Origin: Formivibrio sp.
GTDB taxonomy: Bacteria; Pseudomonadota; Gammaproteobacteria; Burkholderiales; Chitinibacteraceae
Assembly: GCA_031291275.1 (NCBI GenBank)
Contig: JARLJJ010000416.1
Location: 1 to 53,348, forward strand
Reading direction: 5' to 3'
DNA: 53,348 bases
Shown here: one piece after another, positions 41,853 through 51,334 of the stretch
How positions within the stretch are numbered: the first letter of the stretch is position 1
Layout: every line of letters begins with the position of its first letter
Notes under the pieces: model-generated
Databases searched by the model: none
What the model was told of the DNA's origin: nothing
What the model saw: the letters and a program-made list of their open reading frames with translations, nothing else
Made by a program: the position numbers and the translations under genes

Positions 41853-43100
41853 TTATGCACCATAGACCGGGAACTTGCCAGTCAGCGCTTTTACCTTGGC
41901 GGCTACTGCTGCGATATTGGATTCGTCGCTTGGATTATCAAGCACATCGGCAATCAAGTTAGCCACGATGATGGCTTCTTCTTCCTTGAATCCGCGCGTG
42001 GTGATGGCCGGTGAACCGATACGGATGCCGGAAGTTACAAACGGGCTTTCCGGATCGTTCGGAATCGAATTCTTGTTGACAGTGATGTGTGCCTTGCCCA
42101 GAGCAGCATCGGCAGCTTTGCCTGTCAGGTTCTTGGGGCGCAGGTCAACCAGGAACATATGCGATTCGGTACGACCAGAAATGATGCGCAAGCCACGTGC
42201 AGTCAGAGTCTTGGCCATTGCGTCTGCATTCTTGCGAACCTGCTCCTGATATGTTTTAAAGCCTGGCTCCATCGCTTCTTTGAACGCAACTGCCTTGGCG
42301 GCAATCACGTGCATCAGCGGGCCACCTTGCAGTGCCGGAAATACGCTGGAGTTCAGCTGTTTCTCGTATTCGGCCTTGGCCATGATCACGCCACCGCGCG
42401 GGCCGCGCAGCGTCTTGTGCGTGGTCGAAGTCACGAAATCGGCATGCGGCACCGGGTTCGGGTAAACACCTGCGGCCACCAGACCGGCGTAATGCGCCAT
42501 GTCAACCATAAAGTAAGCGCCAACTTTCTTGGCGATTGCAGCCATGCGCTCCCAATCGAAGCGCAGTGCATAGGCGGAAGCGCCGCCAATCAACAGTTTC
42601 GGCTTGTGTTCGATCGCGATACGTTCCATTTCGTCGTAATCAATTTCTTCCTTGTCGTTCAGGCCGTAAGGAACAATATTGAACAACTTGCCAGACAGGT
42701 TGGCAGGCGAGCCATGCGTCAGGTGACCACCGTGTCCCAGGTTCATGCCCATCACGGTATCGCCCGGCTTCAGAAAAGCGAAATACACGGCCTGATTGGC
42801 TTGCGAACCGGAATGTGGTTGCACATTGGCATATTCAGCGCCAAAGAGTTTTTTCAGGCGATCAATCGCCAGTTGCTCAACCACGTCCACATGCTCGCAA
42901 CCACCGTAAAAACGCTTGCCCGGGTAACCTTCCGCATATTTGTTGGTCAATTGCGAACCCTGAGCTTCCATGACTGCTGCGGAAACATAGTTTTCGGAAG
43001 CGATCAGCTCAATGTGGTCTTGCTGGCGGATGCACTCGTCGGATATTGCGGCGGCGAGTTCTGCGTCATACTTGGCGATAGTAATGGACTTGGAGTACAT
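41853..43100 (-). CDS. glyA: Serine hydroxymethyltransferase
   Basis: PLP enzyme that converts serine and tetrahydrofolate to glycine and 5,10-methylene-tetrahydrofolate. The 415 residues show [11 protein letters not shown] near the start, [18 protein letters not shown], and the PLP-lysine motif [14 protein letters not shown]. The length matches the family. A terminator separates it from nrdR, so nrdR-ribD-ribE must have their own promoter in the 130 bp between. Confidence 0.97.
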   Translation of the reverse strand: MYSKSITIAKYDAELAAAISDECIRQQDHIELIASENYVSAAVMEAQGSQLTNKYAEGYPGKRFYGGCEHVDVVEQLAIDRLKKLFGAEYANVQPHSGSQANQAVYFAFLKPGDTVMGMNLGHGGHLTHGSPANLSGKLFNIVPYGLNDKEEIDYDEMERIAIEHKPKLLIGGASAYALRFDWERMAAIAKKVGAYFMVDMAHYAGLVAAGVYPNPVPHADFVTSTTHKTLRGPRGGVIMAKAEYEKQLNSSVFPALQGGPLMHVIAAKAVAFKEAMEPGFKTYQEQVRKNADAMAKTLTARGLRIISGRTESHMFLVDLRPKNLTGKAADAALGKAHITVNKNSIPNDPESPFVTSGIRIGSPAITTRGFKEEEAIIVANLIADVLDNPSDESNIAAVAAKVKALTGKFPVYGA

Positions 43101-43449
43101 GGTCGTGAACTTTCCCGAGCTTATCTATTTGGAAAGCCAAGATTCTACCATGATCAATTGATCCAGCTCACTGCAGAAAATGCACATAAGTTATGAGCCG
43201 CTTTCATGTCTTGGGGATCTTCTACCATGAACACCGAGCTTGACGGTTATTGATCTAGCGCTAATACGCCGCTATTGCGCGCTTCTGCATGGTTTGAAAT
43301 ATTGACACGAGCATCGCTGCCTAGTAATAATCTTCAAGATATCTTGACTGACCAGTGAAGCACTTTGCCGGAATTGGCCAGACCATCAATCCAGAATCCA
43401 ACGCCGTGGGCTTGCCCTGCCCCACTTTTTCAAATCAAGGAGAAACAAC
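43101..43449. other. Divergent control region between glyA and uxaC
   Basis: 349 bp holding both promoters. The perfect 12-bp palindrome CAAGATATCTTG at 43335-43346, about 110 bp before uxaC, is a candidate operator. No further gene is evident. uxaC itself is preceded by AAGGAG. Confidence 0.45.
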
Positions 43450-44850
43450 ATGGCCAAGTCCTTCATGGACGACAATTTCCTGCTGGAAACTGCAACCGCA
43501 CAAAAGCTATACCATGAGTACGCTGCACCGCAACCCATCATCGATTACCACTGCCATCTACCACCTGAGCAGATTTCCCAGAACAAGCAGTTTCGCAACA
43601 TTACTGAAATCTGGCTGGGTGGCGATCACTACAAGTGGCGCTTTATGCGCTCTGCGGGTGTAACTGAAGACTTCATCACTGGCGATCAGCCGGATCAAGA
43701 AAAATTCCGCAAGTTCTGCCAAGTACTGCCAATGGGCGTGGGTAATCCGCTGTTTCATTGGAGCCATCTGGAATTGCAACGTTACTTCGGCACCAAAACA
43801 GTTGTTTCTGGCGCAACTGCTGATGAATTGTGGGAAACCTGCAATGCCCTGATCGGTAAACCTGAGTTGTCGGCACGTGGATTGATGGTTCGTTCCAACG
43901 TTAAAGCAGTCTGCACCACCGATGATCCGATTGATGAATTGACTCACCACAAAGCCGTAGCTACGGAAGGCTTCCAAGTAAAAGTGTTGCCGACTTGGCG
44001 TCCGGACAAAGCCGTTAAGATCGATGTTGCCGGCTTCCAGGATTACATTCCGAAACTTGCCGCAGTGAGCGGCGTGGCGATTAACCGTTTCGCTGACGTC
44101 ACCAAGGCGCTGGGCCTGCGTCTGGATCATTTTGCAGCGCATGGTTGCAAGGTTTCCGATCACGCCATCGACAATGTTTTCTTCGAGGAAGCAACTGAAG
44201 CTCAACTCGACGCGATCCTGGCCAAGGCCATGTCCGGCCTGGCGCTGTCCCAGTTCGAGGCCGACCAATACAAGACTGCCGTGATGCTGTTCCTTGGTCG
44301 TGAGTATGCCAAGCGTGGCTGGGCTTCGCAGCTGCATATCAGTGCGCAGCGTAACAACAACGCACGCATGTTCAAAAAACTCGGCCCGGACACTGGCTGG
44401 GATTCGATTGCCGACGGACAAGTCTCCGCCAAGCTCGCCCGCTACCTTGATGCTCTCGATAGCGATGACCTGCTTCCCAAGACCATCCTGTATACACTGA
44501 ACCCGAAGGACAACGAAGTGTTGGCCACGATGCTGGGCAATTATCAGGATGGCAAGGTGGTCGGCAAGATGCAGTTCGGTTCCGGCTGGTGGTTCCTCGA
44601 CCAGAAAGACGGCATGATCAAGCAATTGACCGCGCTGGCTAATCTGGGCAACTTGGGCGCCTTCGTTGGGATGCTGACCGATTCACGTTCATTCTTGTCC
44701 TACACCCGTCACGAGTACTTCCGCCGTATTCTGTGCAACCTGATTGGTGGATGGGTAGAGAATGGCGAATACCCGCAGGATTGGGCTGCGCTGAAGCAAA
44801 TTATCGAAGGTATCTGCTACAAAAATGCCGAAGAGTACTTCAAGTTATAA
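43450..44850 (+). CDS. uxaC: Glucuronate/galacturonate isomerase
   Basis: Cytoplasmic isomerase that converts D-glucuronate to D-fructuronate and D-galacturonate to D-tagaturonate. The 466-residue protein has the amidohydrolase-like metal motif DYHCHL in PIIDYHCHLPP near residue 35, WRFMRSAGV, KTILYTLNPKDN, and a C-terminal GMLTDSRSFLSYTRHEYFRR with NLIGGWVENGEYP, all typical of UxaC. The ATG follows AAGGAG. It opens the sugar-acid gene group on the right side of the window and ends in its own terminator. Confidence 0.96.
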   Translation: MAKSFMDDNFLLETATAQKLYHEYAAPQPIIDYHCHLPPEQISQNKQFRNITEIWLGGDHYKWRFMRSAGVTEDFITGDQPDQEKFRKFCQVLPMGVGNPLFHWSHLELQRYFGTKTVVSGATADELWETCNALIGKPELSARGLMVRSNVKAVCTTDDPIDELTHHKAVATEGFQVKVLPTWRPDKAVKIDVAGFQDYIPKLAAVSGVAINRFADVTKALGLRLDHFAAHGCKVSDHAIDNVFFEEATEAQLDAILAKAMSGLALSQFEADQYKTAVMLFLGREYAKRGWASQLHISAQRNNNARMFKKLGPDTGWDSIADGQVSAKLARYLDALDSDDLLPKTILYTLNPKDNEVLATMLGNYQDGKVVGKMQFGSGWWFLDQKDGMIKQLTALANLGNLGAFVGMLTDSRSFLSYTRHEYFRRILCNLIGGWVENGEYPQDWAALKQIIEGICYKNAEEYFKL

Positions 44851-44874
44851 TAGTGACCTGCTACTTAGGTAATT

Positions 44875-44906
44875 AAAATGGCCCGCTTGATGCGGGCCAT
44901 TTTTTT
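44875..44906. terminator. Bidirectional terminator between uxaC and the sigma-54 activator gene
   Basis: ATGGCCCGC, loop TTGAT, GCGGGCCAT followed by seven T residues, with A residues on the other side. It serves uxaC and the convergent activator gene. Confidence 0.93.
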
Positions 44907-44911
44907 ACGAT

Positions 44912-46759
44912 TTAATTTTGCAGCAAGGCTTTTTTCTTGCGCCAGAGTGTTACCCGACTAATACCAAGCTTTTTACACACATCATCGATTGAATGCTCGT
45001 TCAGCAAGTTACGCAATAAATCCGCTTCCATTTCTTTAATTGAAACGAATTTCTTCTCCGGTTGCAATTTTGGGCGTATATCAATCTTGGTTTCCTGCTC
45101 AGCCAGAACCTCTGCGATATAAACATCATCGACAATATCGGGTCCGCAGCAAGCCACAACTTCAGCAATATTTTTCAGTTGGCGAATATTTCCAGGCCAG
45201 GTGTAATTCATCAAAGTATCAATTGCCGATTTTGTCAGCCCGATAGTTCTACCTTCTTTTTCGGCCATGTTATTGACATACATTTCAAACAGAATTGCCA
45301 CATCCTCAGATCGCTCACGCAGCGGAGGAATACGCAATCCTAGTACATAAATTCGATAATAAAGATCTTCTCTAAAGCCGCCTTTTTTAACAAGATCAAA
45401 CAAGTCACGATTGGTCGCAGAAATAATTCTGACATCGACAGGAATAATCCGATCATCTCCCAGCCGCATGATTTCTTTTTCCTGCAATACCCGCAGCAAT
45501 CTGCTTTGAATATCAGGCGTTAGTTCACCAATTTCATCAAGGAAAATCGTCCCGCCATGAGCCAATTCAAACAATCCGGGCTTTCCACCTTTTTTGGCAC
45601 CGGTAAATGCCCCGTCAACATAACCAAACAATTCACTCTCAAGCAAACTTGGGGGTAAAGAAGCCGTGTTGATTGAAACAAATGGCCCATTTTTCCGACG
45701 ACTAGCATTGTGTACACTTTGCGCTAATACTTCTTTCCCTGTTCCAGTCTCACCATAAATCAATAAATTGGAATCGTGGCTAGCGTACTTTTTGGCTTTT
45801 TCGACAAGCCGCTTTAGTTCATCTGATTCGCCTAACATATCAGCGAAGAATTTCTTTGCGTAAAGGCCTTTTTGATAAAGAGTAAGACGAATTTTCCGTT
45901 CGTGTGTCTGAATGCTGCTAGTTTCTTGAAAGGTAATGACATCGCCAAATTTCCTGCCATTCACTTCCAGAGGAATGGATTTCGTGAGGACATTGCTACC
46001 ATTAATATTTGCGATTTTCTCTTGCCTTCCATGATACAGCAACTCTGAAACCATGCTTAGATCAATAGATCCATTCTTATTGGTGCATAATTTTTTTGCA
46101 ATATCATTATAGAAGTTGACTCTATTATCGCCATCTACAGCTATTACACCTTCTTCGATATTATTAATAATGGCAGCCAATTGAGCGGATTGCAGTCGCT
46201 CCATTTCTTTTGCCTTAACCAATCTAACAGCTTCTTCCAGTGCATTTTTAATGGATACAGAACTGGTGCTCAAACGTTCAGCGTTTATGCCATGCTCCAA
46301 GGCGCGTTCATAGCCAAGCCGACATCCAATGATGGCATCAACCCCTTTTTCTTGCAGGCTATTGATGTTTTTTTCTATTTCTTCCTCGAGAACGCAAGAT
46401 CTGAAATAAACATTGGTTTCAGCAATTTTAAAGTCGCCCGATGCACCGCCAAAAATATTGGCTCGGCCGACGAAGCCAATATTACGCATCCCCTTTTTGG
46501 AGAACCGGCTAATGGCATCCAGAAACTCATCCACCGTCATGGCAATTTCAACGACACTGATTCTCTCCATCGCCTTGATTCTCTCAGCCACCCCTCCCCG
46601 ACTTACAACAACCTCAATTTCCGGATGCTTGCAGACGTTTTCCACCGCATGATCGTCGTCCGTTGTTTCAACCGTCAGTGTGATACCCATGCTCTCGGCA
46701 AGCTGGATGGCCGTTTCTGCCATGGCACCAAAAGGAGCCAAAAATAGAATGGAAGTCAT
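44912..46759 (-). CDS. Sigma-54-dependent activator with PrpR-type N-terminal domain
   Basis: A 615-residue enhancer-binding protein. Residues about 20-180 form a PrpR_N-like sensor, a fold that binds small organic acids; about 195-290 a PAS domain (NNIEEGVIAVDGDNRVNFYN); about 305-530 the AAA+ domain with GETGTGKE, the sigma-54 contact GAFTGA and LDEIGEL; and the C-terminus a Fis-type helix-turn-helix (SIDDVCKKLGISRVTLWRKKK). It is divergent from the TRAP operon, whose promoter is of the -24/-12 type, so it is very probably the activator of that operon. The start at 46759 lacks a clear ribosome site; a start 108 bp upstream adds non-homologous residues. Confidence 0.88.
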   Translation of the reverse strand: MTSILFLAPFGAMAETAIQLAESMGITLTVETTDDDHAVENVCKHPEIEVVVSRGGVAERIKAMERISVVEIAMTVDEFLDAISRFSKKGMRNIGFVGRANIFGGASGDFKIAETNVYFRSCVLEEEIEKNINSLQEKGVDAIIGCRLGYERALEHGINAERLSTSSVSIKNALEEAVRLVKAKEMERLQSAQLAAIINNIEEGVIAVDGDNRVNFYNDIAKKLCTNKNGSIDLSMVSELLYHGRQEKIANINGSNVLTKSIPLEVNGRKFGDVITFQETSSIQTHERKIRLTLYQKGLYAKKFFADMLGESDELKRLVEKAKKYASHDSNLLIYGETGTGKEVLAQSVHNASRRKNGPFVSINTASLPPSLLESELFGYVDGAFTGAKKGGKPGLFELAHGGTIFLDEIGELTPDIQSRLLRVLQEKEIMRLGDDRIIPVDVRIISATNRDLFDLVKKGGFREDLYYRIYVLGLRIPPLRERSEDVAILFEMYVNNMAEKEGRTIGLTKSAIDTLMNYTWPGNIRQLKNIAEVVACCGPDIVDDVYIAEVLAEQETKIDIRPKLQPEKKFVSIKEMEADLLRNLLNEHSIDDVCKKLGISRVTLWRKKKALLQN

Positions 46760-46879
46760 AATAAATCCGAGGTACTCAGTTGGTTTATGACAAATCTTGA
46801 CGAGTGCCGTACTCGTTATCTTACAACATCGAATACACAAAAAGCATCCGGCATGAGCACATGTCATCCAGAATTGTAC

Positions 46880-46934
46880 GTTTCATTCGTTTCATTTATT
46901 CGTTATTGAAACATAAATGATGCGTTTTTGAAAC
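46880..46934. promoter_or_regulatory. Candidate enhancer sites for the sigma-54 activator
   Basis: GTTTCA at 46880-46885 and 46889-46894, and its complement TGAAAC at 46907-46912 and 46929-46934. The inner pair forms an inverted repeat with a 12-bp spacer. The sites lie 40-95 bp upstream of the -24/-12 promoter, a suitable distance for an enhancer-binding protein. Confidence 0.5.
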
Positions 46935-46974
46935 GCTTTACTGTTGCAGTGACGGGAAATTGCATATTTTTAGC

Positions 46975-46990
46975 TGGCACGGTTGTTGCA
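46975..46990 (+). promoter_or_regulatory. Sigma-54 (-24/-12) promoter of the TRAP operon
   Basis: TGGCAC, five bases, TTGCA: an exact match to the sigma-54 consensus with the GG and GC pairs at the required spacing. It points toward the TRAP genes. The expected transcript starts near 47001, giving a leader of about 185 nt. Confidence 0.85.
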
Positions 46991-47184
46991 CCTGTGTAGC
47001 TAGGATTGCTTGGTTACACATCAATCCAAGGTGAGCAACAAAATCCAATGAAATATCAGGGACTGGTTTCAATGAACTATAGTTCCGATCGTGTTCCGGG
47101 CTAGCCAATCATGTTGTTAGATTTAAAACGGCGCTTAGCAACTCACCATCAAAATACTCAAACTCTAGGAAGAGGGCTTCGATC

Positions 47185-48192
47185 ATGAGCAAGACCGTAA
47201 TGAATAAACGTTCTTTCATCACCCGCACCTGCCTCACTGGCGTTGCATTGGCCATGCTGGCATGCGGCAGCCTGAGCCATGCCGCCGATACGATTAAGAT
47301 CAAGATCGCGTATGAAAACAATCCGGGCGAACCTATTGATCTGGCCGTCAAGGAATGGGCTCGCTTGTTTAAGGAAAAAACCAAAGGCGCTGGCGAATTG
47401 CAGCTTTTCCCAAGCTCGATGCTCGGCTCCAAGAAAGACGTCATTGAACAAATGAAATTGGGTAGCAACATTATCACTATTGCTGACGGTGGTTTTTTTG
47501 CCGATTATGTTCCGGATTTTGGCATTTTGATGGGGCCATATCTTGGGAAAGATTACAACGATATTTTCAAGCTAACCAAAACCGATTGGTTCAAGGGGTT
47601 GTCCACCCAGCTTGATGCCAAGGGCCTGCATATCATTACTTCCAATTGGCTGTATGGCGTCCGCAATATGGTCACGCGTAAACCAGTCCATACCCCCGCA
47701 GATTTGAAGGGCATGAAAATCCGCGTCCCCAATAACCGTATCCAGATTGAAGCCATGCAAGAAATGGGTGCAACCCCTACTCCAATGCCATTGGCTGAAG
47801 TGTATCCAGCCTTGACACAAGGGGCGATCGATGGCGCGGAAAATCCAATTACCGTTCTCTATGCGCAAAAGCATCATGAGCCGGCAAAATACCTGATCAT
47901 GACCGGTCACCTCGACAATGTCAGCCAGTGGGTGATTGGCCACAACTACTTTGCCAAATTGCCGGCAAATATCCAGAAAGCACTCACTGAATCGGGCGAT
48001 GAAGCTGGTACGTTCATGACCAATAGCGTAGCCAAGGCAGAAAAAGAAACAATTGAGAAGATGAAGAAGGAAGGGGTAACAGTCATTAATGTAGACCGCA
48101 ACCTTTTCCGCGAAGCATCCAAGGGTACGTACAACAAATTCCCGGAATGGACTCCTGGCCTTTACAACAAGGTTCAAGGCTATCTGAAGTAA
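47185..48192 (+). CDS. TRAP transporter substrate-binding protein, DctP family
   Basis: Periplasmic receptor of a tripartite ATP-independent transporter. The 335 residues begin with a signal peptide (ending around LSHAAD) and show the family pattern: IKIAYENNPGEP, LFPSSMLGSKKDVIEQM, and the carboxylate-binding arginine in LKGMKIRVPNN; ALTQGAIDGAENP follows. DctP proteins usually bind organic or sugar acids. The dehydrogenase and hexuronate gene nearby point to an aldonate or hexuronate ligand. It is the first gene of the operon controlled by the -24/-12 promoter. Confidence 0.92.
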   Translation: MSKTVMNKRSFITRTCLTGVALAMLACGSLSHAADTIKIKIAYENNPGEPIDLAVKEWARLFKEKTKGAGELQLFPSSMLGSKKDVIEQMKLGSNIITIADGGFFADYVPDFGILMGPYLGKDYNDIFKLTKTDWFKGLSTQLDAKGLHIITSNWLYGVRNMVTRKPVHTPADLKGMKIRVPNNRIQIEAMQEMGATPTPMPLAEVYPALTQGAIDGAENPITVLYAQKHHEPAKYLIMTGHLDNVSQWVIGHNYFAKLPANIQKALTESGDEAGTFMTNSVAKAEKETIEKMKKEGVTVINVDRNLFREASKGTYNKFPEWTPGLYNKVQGYLK

Positions 48193-48352
48193 ACACTAAC
48201 TGATTGACCGCTAGGGGAAAGGCAACTTACCTCTGGCGGTCAGTGACAACCCAGCAACAAAAAAATAGCAATTTAGCTGGAAATGTCGCAGTTTGGTGAA
48301 GCAGTATTTGCCAACGGTGTCAGGAAAATTAATTCGAGAAAGGAGAAAATAA

Positions 48353-48847
48353 ATGTCCGTATTCAAAGTGCTCGACACATTGGATGATTGGATGGCCAAG
48401 GGATGTACTCTAGGCATCATGGTAATCACTATTATTGCCGTATTCATGCGCTATGTACTTAATGATCCGCTGCAATGGGTAGAGGAAATTTTGATTGCAT
48501 TATTCCTGTGGGCGATCATGTTAGGTGCTTCATCCGCGATGAAGAACCGTGGTCATGTTTCCATCGATGTGCTAGTCGTGAATTTCTCCAAGAAATGGCA
48601 ACACAGGATTCAGCTCTTCAATGATGTGCTTACGATTGCCGTCTTGCTGACCATTGCTTACCTAGGCTTCGGACTGGCAATGGGTGCACAGGACAAAATC
48701 ACGCCAATTCTTCAGATTAAATACGTATACATCGATATCGCTGTACCCATTGGCTTCTGTTGGATGGCACTGCACCAAGTTCGGAATATTTTCAAGGATA
48801 TCAGGGCAATCAAAAACGATAAGGCAGCTTTGGGAGCAAAATCATGA
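48353..48847 (+). CDS. TRAP transporter small permease, DctQ family
   Basis: A 164-residue inner-membrane protein with four helices, the small subunit that partners the large permease. Family features are FMRYVLNDPLQWVEEILIALFLW and an RGHVSIDVL loop after the second helix. The ATG follows AAGGAG. Its stop overlaps the large-permease start by 4 bp. The 160-bp gap after the receptor gene is typical for a higher-level receptor transcript, although I see no clear hairpin there. Confidence 0.92.
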   Translation: MSVFKVLDTLDDWMAKGCTLGIMVITIIAVFMRYVLNDPLQWVEEILIALFLWAIMLGASSAMKNRGHVSIDVLVVNFSKKWQHRIQLFNDVLTIAVLLTIAYLGFGLAMGAQDKITPILQIKYVYIDIAVPIGFCWMALHQVRNIFKDIRAIKNDKAALGAKS

Positions 48848-50121
48848 ATGTCGCCATTGCATGTGGAGTTTTATTGGCCTGCTTTGCAATTAATTTGCCG
48901 GTATTTATTGGCGTATTGACGGCTATTTTGTCTTACTTCTTTATGGCAGCAGATGCCTCTCCAATGATTGCCGTTCAGCGCGTCATCGGTGCTGGTGAAA
49001 ATATAACTCTGTTGGCCATTCCCTTCTTCGTTATGCTCGGCCACCTGCTGAACCACACTGGCATAACACGTCGGATGCTGCATTTGGCTGAAGTACTCAT
49101 GGGACACTTCTCGGGCGGCTTGGCGCATGCCAATGTATTGCTCAGTACCATGATGGGCGGCATGTCAGCTTCCAATTTGGCTGATTGCGCCATGTTGACG
49201 AAAATGCTGGTGCCGGAAATGGAACGGCTCGGCTATAACAAAGCCTACTCGGCTGCAGTCACTGCTGCGGGTTCACTGATTACTCCGATCATTCCTCCTG
49301 GCATTGCCTTGATTATTTATGGCTATGTGGCGGATGTTTCTATCGGCAAGATGTTCATGGCAGGAGTAATCCCCGGAATTCTTTGTTGCCTGGCTCTGAT
49401 GGTCTCCATTGTCATTGTTGCCAAAAAACGCAATTACAAACCGGTTCGTACACATGCGCCAACCATTGCGGAGGTGTGGCTGGCTTTCAAAGAGTGTTTC
49501 TGGGGTTTGTTACTTGTCATCGTGATCATTGGAGGCATTCGCCTAGGTGTATTTACCCCGTCAGAAGCTGGTGCCGTTGCCGTGGTCTACGCCATCATCG
49601 TTGGTCTCTTTGTCTACAAGGAAATGAAGTTCAGTGATATCAAGGTCGCCTTGCTGGAAACAGCACGCTCCACTGCGGGCATCATGCTGATCATCATGGC
49701 CTGTTCGGCCTTTGCCTGGCTACTGACCTGGGAACAGGTTGCCCAAGGTGTTGCCGTCGCGCTAACCACATTTTCTAAAAATCCTTGGGTCTTCCTATTG
49801 ATGTTGAACATTTTGCTGCTGATTCTGGGCATGTTCATTGAAGGAAATGCAGCGATCATTGTGCTGGTACCACTGCTGATGCCAACCGTTCGCGAATTGG
49901 GCATCGATCAGATCCAGTTCGGCATCATCATAATTCTGAATTTGGCAATCGGTTGCCTGACCCCGCCAATGGGGACCGTGATGTTTATCTCAACGCAGAT
50001 TACTGGGATTTCTGTTCGGGAATTCGTCAAGGAAATGTGGCCTTCTTTCTGGGCACTAATAATTACTTTGGCCCTAGTTACCATTTTCCCAAGCATTTCA
50101 ACTTTTCTGCCGAACTACTAA
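48844..50121 (+). CDS. TRAP transporter large permease, DctM family
   Basis: A 425-residue inner-membrane protein with about 12 helices that couples substrate uptake to a sodium or proton gradient. Recognisable segments are FFVMLGHLLNHTGITRRML, TMMGGMSASNLADCAML, PIIPPGIALIIYGY, FTPSEAGAVAVVYAI and GCLTPPMGTVMFI. It overlaps dctQ by 4 bp (ATGA), and the dehydrogenase gene follows 95 bp later in the same direction. Confidence 0.94.
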   Translation: MNVAIACGVLLACFAINLPVFIGVLTAILSYFFMAADASPMIAVQRVIGAGENITLLAIPFFVMLGHLLNHTGITRRMLHLAEVLMGHFSGGLAHANVLLSTMMGGMSASNLADCAMLTKMLVPEMERLGYNKAYSAAVTAAGSLITPIIPPGIALIIYGYVADVSIGKMFMAGVIPGILCCLALMVSIVIVAKKRNYKPVRTHAPTIAEVWLAFKECFWGLLLVIVIIGGIRLGVFTPSEAGAVAVVYAIIVGLFVYKEMKFSDIKVALLETARSTAGIMLIIMACSAFAWLLTWEQVAQGVAVALTTFSKNPWVFLLMLNILLLILGMFIEGNAAIIVLVPLLMPTVRELGIDQIQFGIIIILNLAIGCLTPPMGTVMFISTQITGISVREFVKEMWPSFWALIITLALVTIFPSISTFLPNY

Positions 50122-50216
50122 TTACAACAACAAGTTAACCCTTGATCCGACCGCCCTTCCGGTGGTCGGCAGGGATAAATCAACCTTTTAAATGTGCTTT
50201 TCAGGAGTTAGCCACC

Positions 50217-51236
50217 ATGAAATCGGTATTACTGCAGTCCCCTGGCGATATAAAAATCGCCGAAATAGACCCAACAGTGCGCAAGCCCGATGAGGTGCTG
50301 ATAAAAGTTCACAGTATGGGCATTTGTGGCTCGGACATTGGTGCCTATCGTGGCGTCAACCCGTTGGTCACCTATCCACGTGTCATTGGGCATGAAGTCG
50401 CCGGTGAAGTGCTTGAATTGCCAGAGAACGAAACGGAGCTGAAAGTTGGCGACCGCGTTCTGCTTGAGCCTTATGTTTATTGCGGCAAATGCTACCCGTG
50501 CTCGATTGGCCATACCAACTGCTGCGAAAATCTGACTGTGCGTGGCGTTCATATTGAAGGTGGCATGGCGGAATACGTTTCGCACCCGCGTAAATTGATG
50601 CACAAGGTGCCAGACAATATTCCCTGGAATATCGTCCCGATGGCTGAACCGCTGGTGATTTCCATGCATGCCATCAAGCAATCTGAAACCAAGGCGGGCG
50701 AACATGTCGTCATTACGGGCGCGGGACAGATCGGTTTGCTGGCTGCGCAATATGCTCTGACCATCGGTGCCATTCCTATCGTTGTCGATCCGGTTGATGA
50801 GCGACTCGAACTCTCGCGCAAGCTGGGTGTGACCCACACGATCAATCCTGTCACACAAGATGCTATTGCAGAAATCAAGGCCATTACGCATGACCGCATG
50901 GCCGAAGTTGTCATTGAAGCTTCTGGCGATGCTCGCGCCATACGTGGTGCTATTGATTATGTCTCCTACGCCGGTCGCATTTCGCTGGTTGGTTGGCCGA
51001 AAAACGATATTCCCTTGCCAACGGCTCTTTTCACCAAGAAGGAATTAACTATCCGCGGCTCGCGCAACAGTGTCGGGCAGTTCCCGGAAAGCTTGCGCTT
51101 GATTTCCGAGGGTAAGGTCAATGTAGCGGCACTGCTAACCAAGACGGTTTCTTTTGTCGATCTACCCGGCACGGTCAAGGATATTTCCGATCATCCGGAA
51201 AAGTATCTCAAGGTCGTCGGCGTATTTGATCTGTAG
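50217..51236 (+). CDS. Zinc-dependent alcohol dehydrogenase, L-galactonate/L-gulonate dehydrogenase-like
   Basis: A 339-residue medium-chain dehydrogenase. The start at 50217 follows GGAG. Catalytic zinc ligands are Cys37 (GICGSD) and His59-Glu60 (GHE); structural zinc cysteines are at 89, 92, 95 and 103; the NAD site is TGAGQIGLLAAQ. The closest remembered relative is E. coli LgoD (YjjN), which oxidises L-galactonate to D-tagaturonate; L-gulonate 5-dehydrogenases and L-threonine or sorbitol dehydrogenases are other options. Location in a TRAP-GntR group with uxaC favours an aldonate substrate. The exact sugar is inferred. Confidence 0.8.
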   Translation: MKSVLLQSPGDIKIAEIDPTVRKPDEVLIKVHSMGICGSDIGAYRGVNPLVTYPRVIGHEVAGEVLELPENETELKVGDRVLLEPYVYCGKCYPCSIGHTNCCENLTVRGVHIEGGMAEYVSHPRKLMHKVPDNIPWNIVPMAEPLVISMHAIKQSETKAGEHVVITGAGQIGLLAAQYALTIGAIPIVVDPVDERLELSRKLGVTHTINPVTQDAIAEIKAITHDRMAEVVIEASGDARAIRGAIDYVSYAGRISLVGWPKNDIPLPTALFTKKELTIRGSRNSVGQFPESLRLISEGKVNVAALLTKTVSFVDLPGTVKDISDHPEKYLKVVGVFDL

Positions 51237-51334
51237 AGATTGCTTTCCATCAGATGCTGTTCCCCTCAGCATCTTTTGGAAAACTATTTCAGCATCCTTA
51301 TTGTGGCTTTTCTTGCTCAACGACCAACACAACC

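Larger units (their letters stand above)
46760..47184. other. Regulatory region between the sigma-54 activator and the TRAP operon
   Basis: 425 bp holding the enhancer-like sites and the -24/-12 promoter listed separately. The leader after the promoter has two mutually exclusive short stems (GGATTG/CAATCC at 47003-47027, and CTTGG/CCAAG at 47009-47030) and an 18-codon open frame starting at 47048, which lacks a convincing ribosome site. Confidence 0.5.

Noticed and set aside
42087..43196. Open frame of 369 codons opposite glyA
   Set aside because: Fully antisense to glyA, with no recognisable product.
43558..44625. Open frame of 355 codons opposite uxaC
   Set aside because: Antisense shadow of uxaC without start signal or motif.
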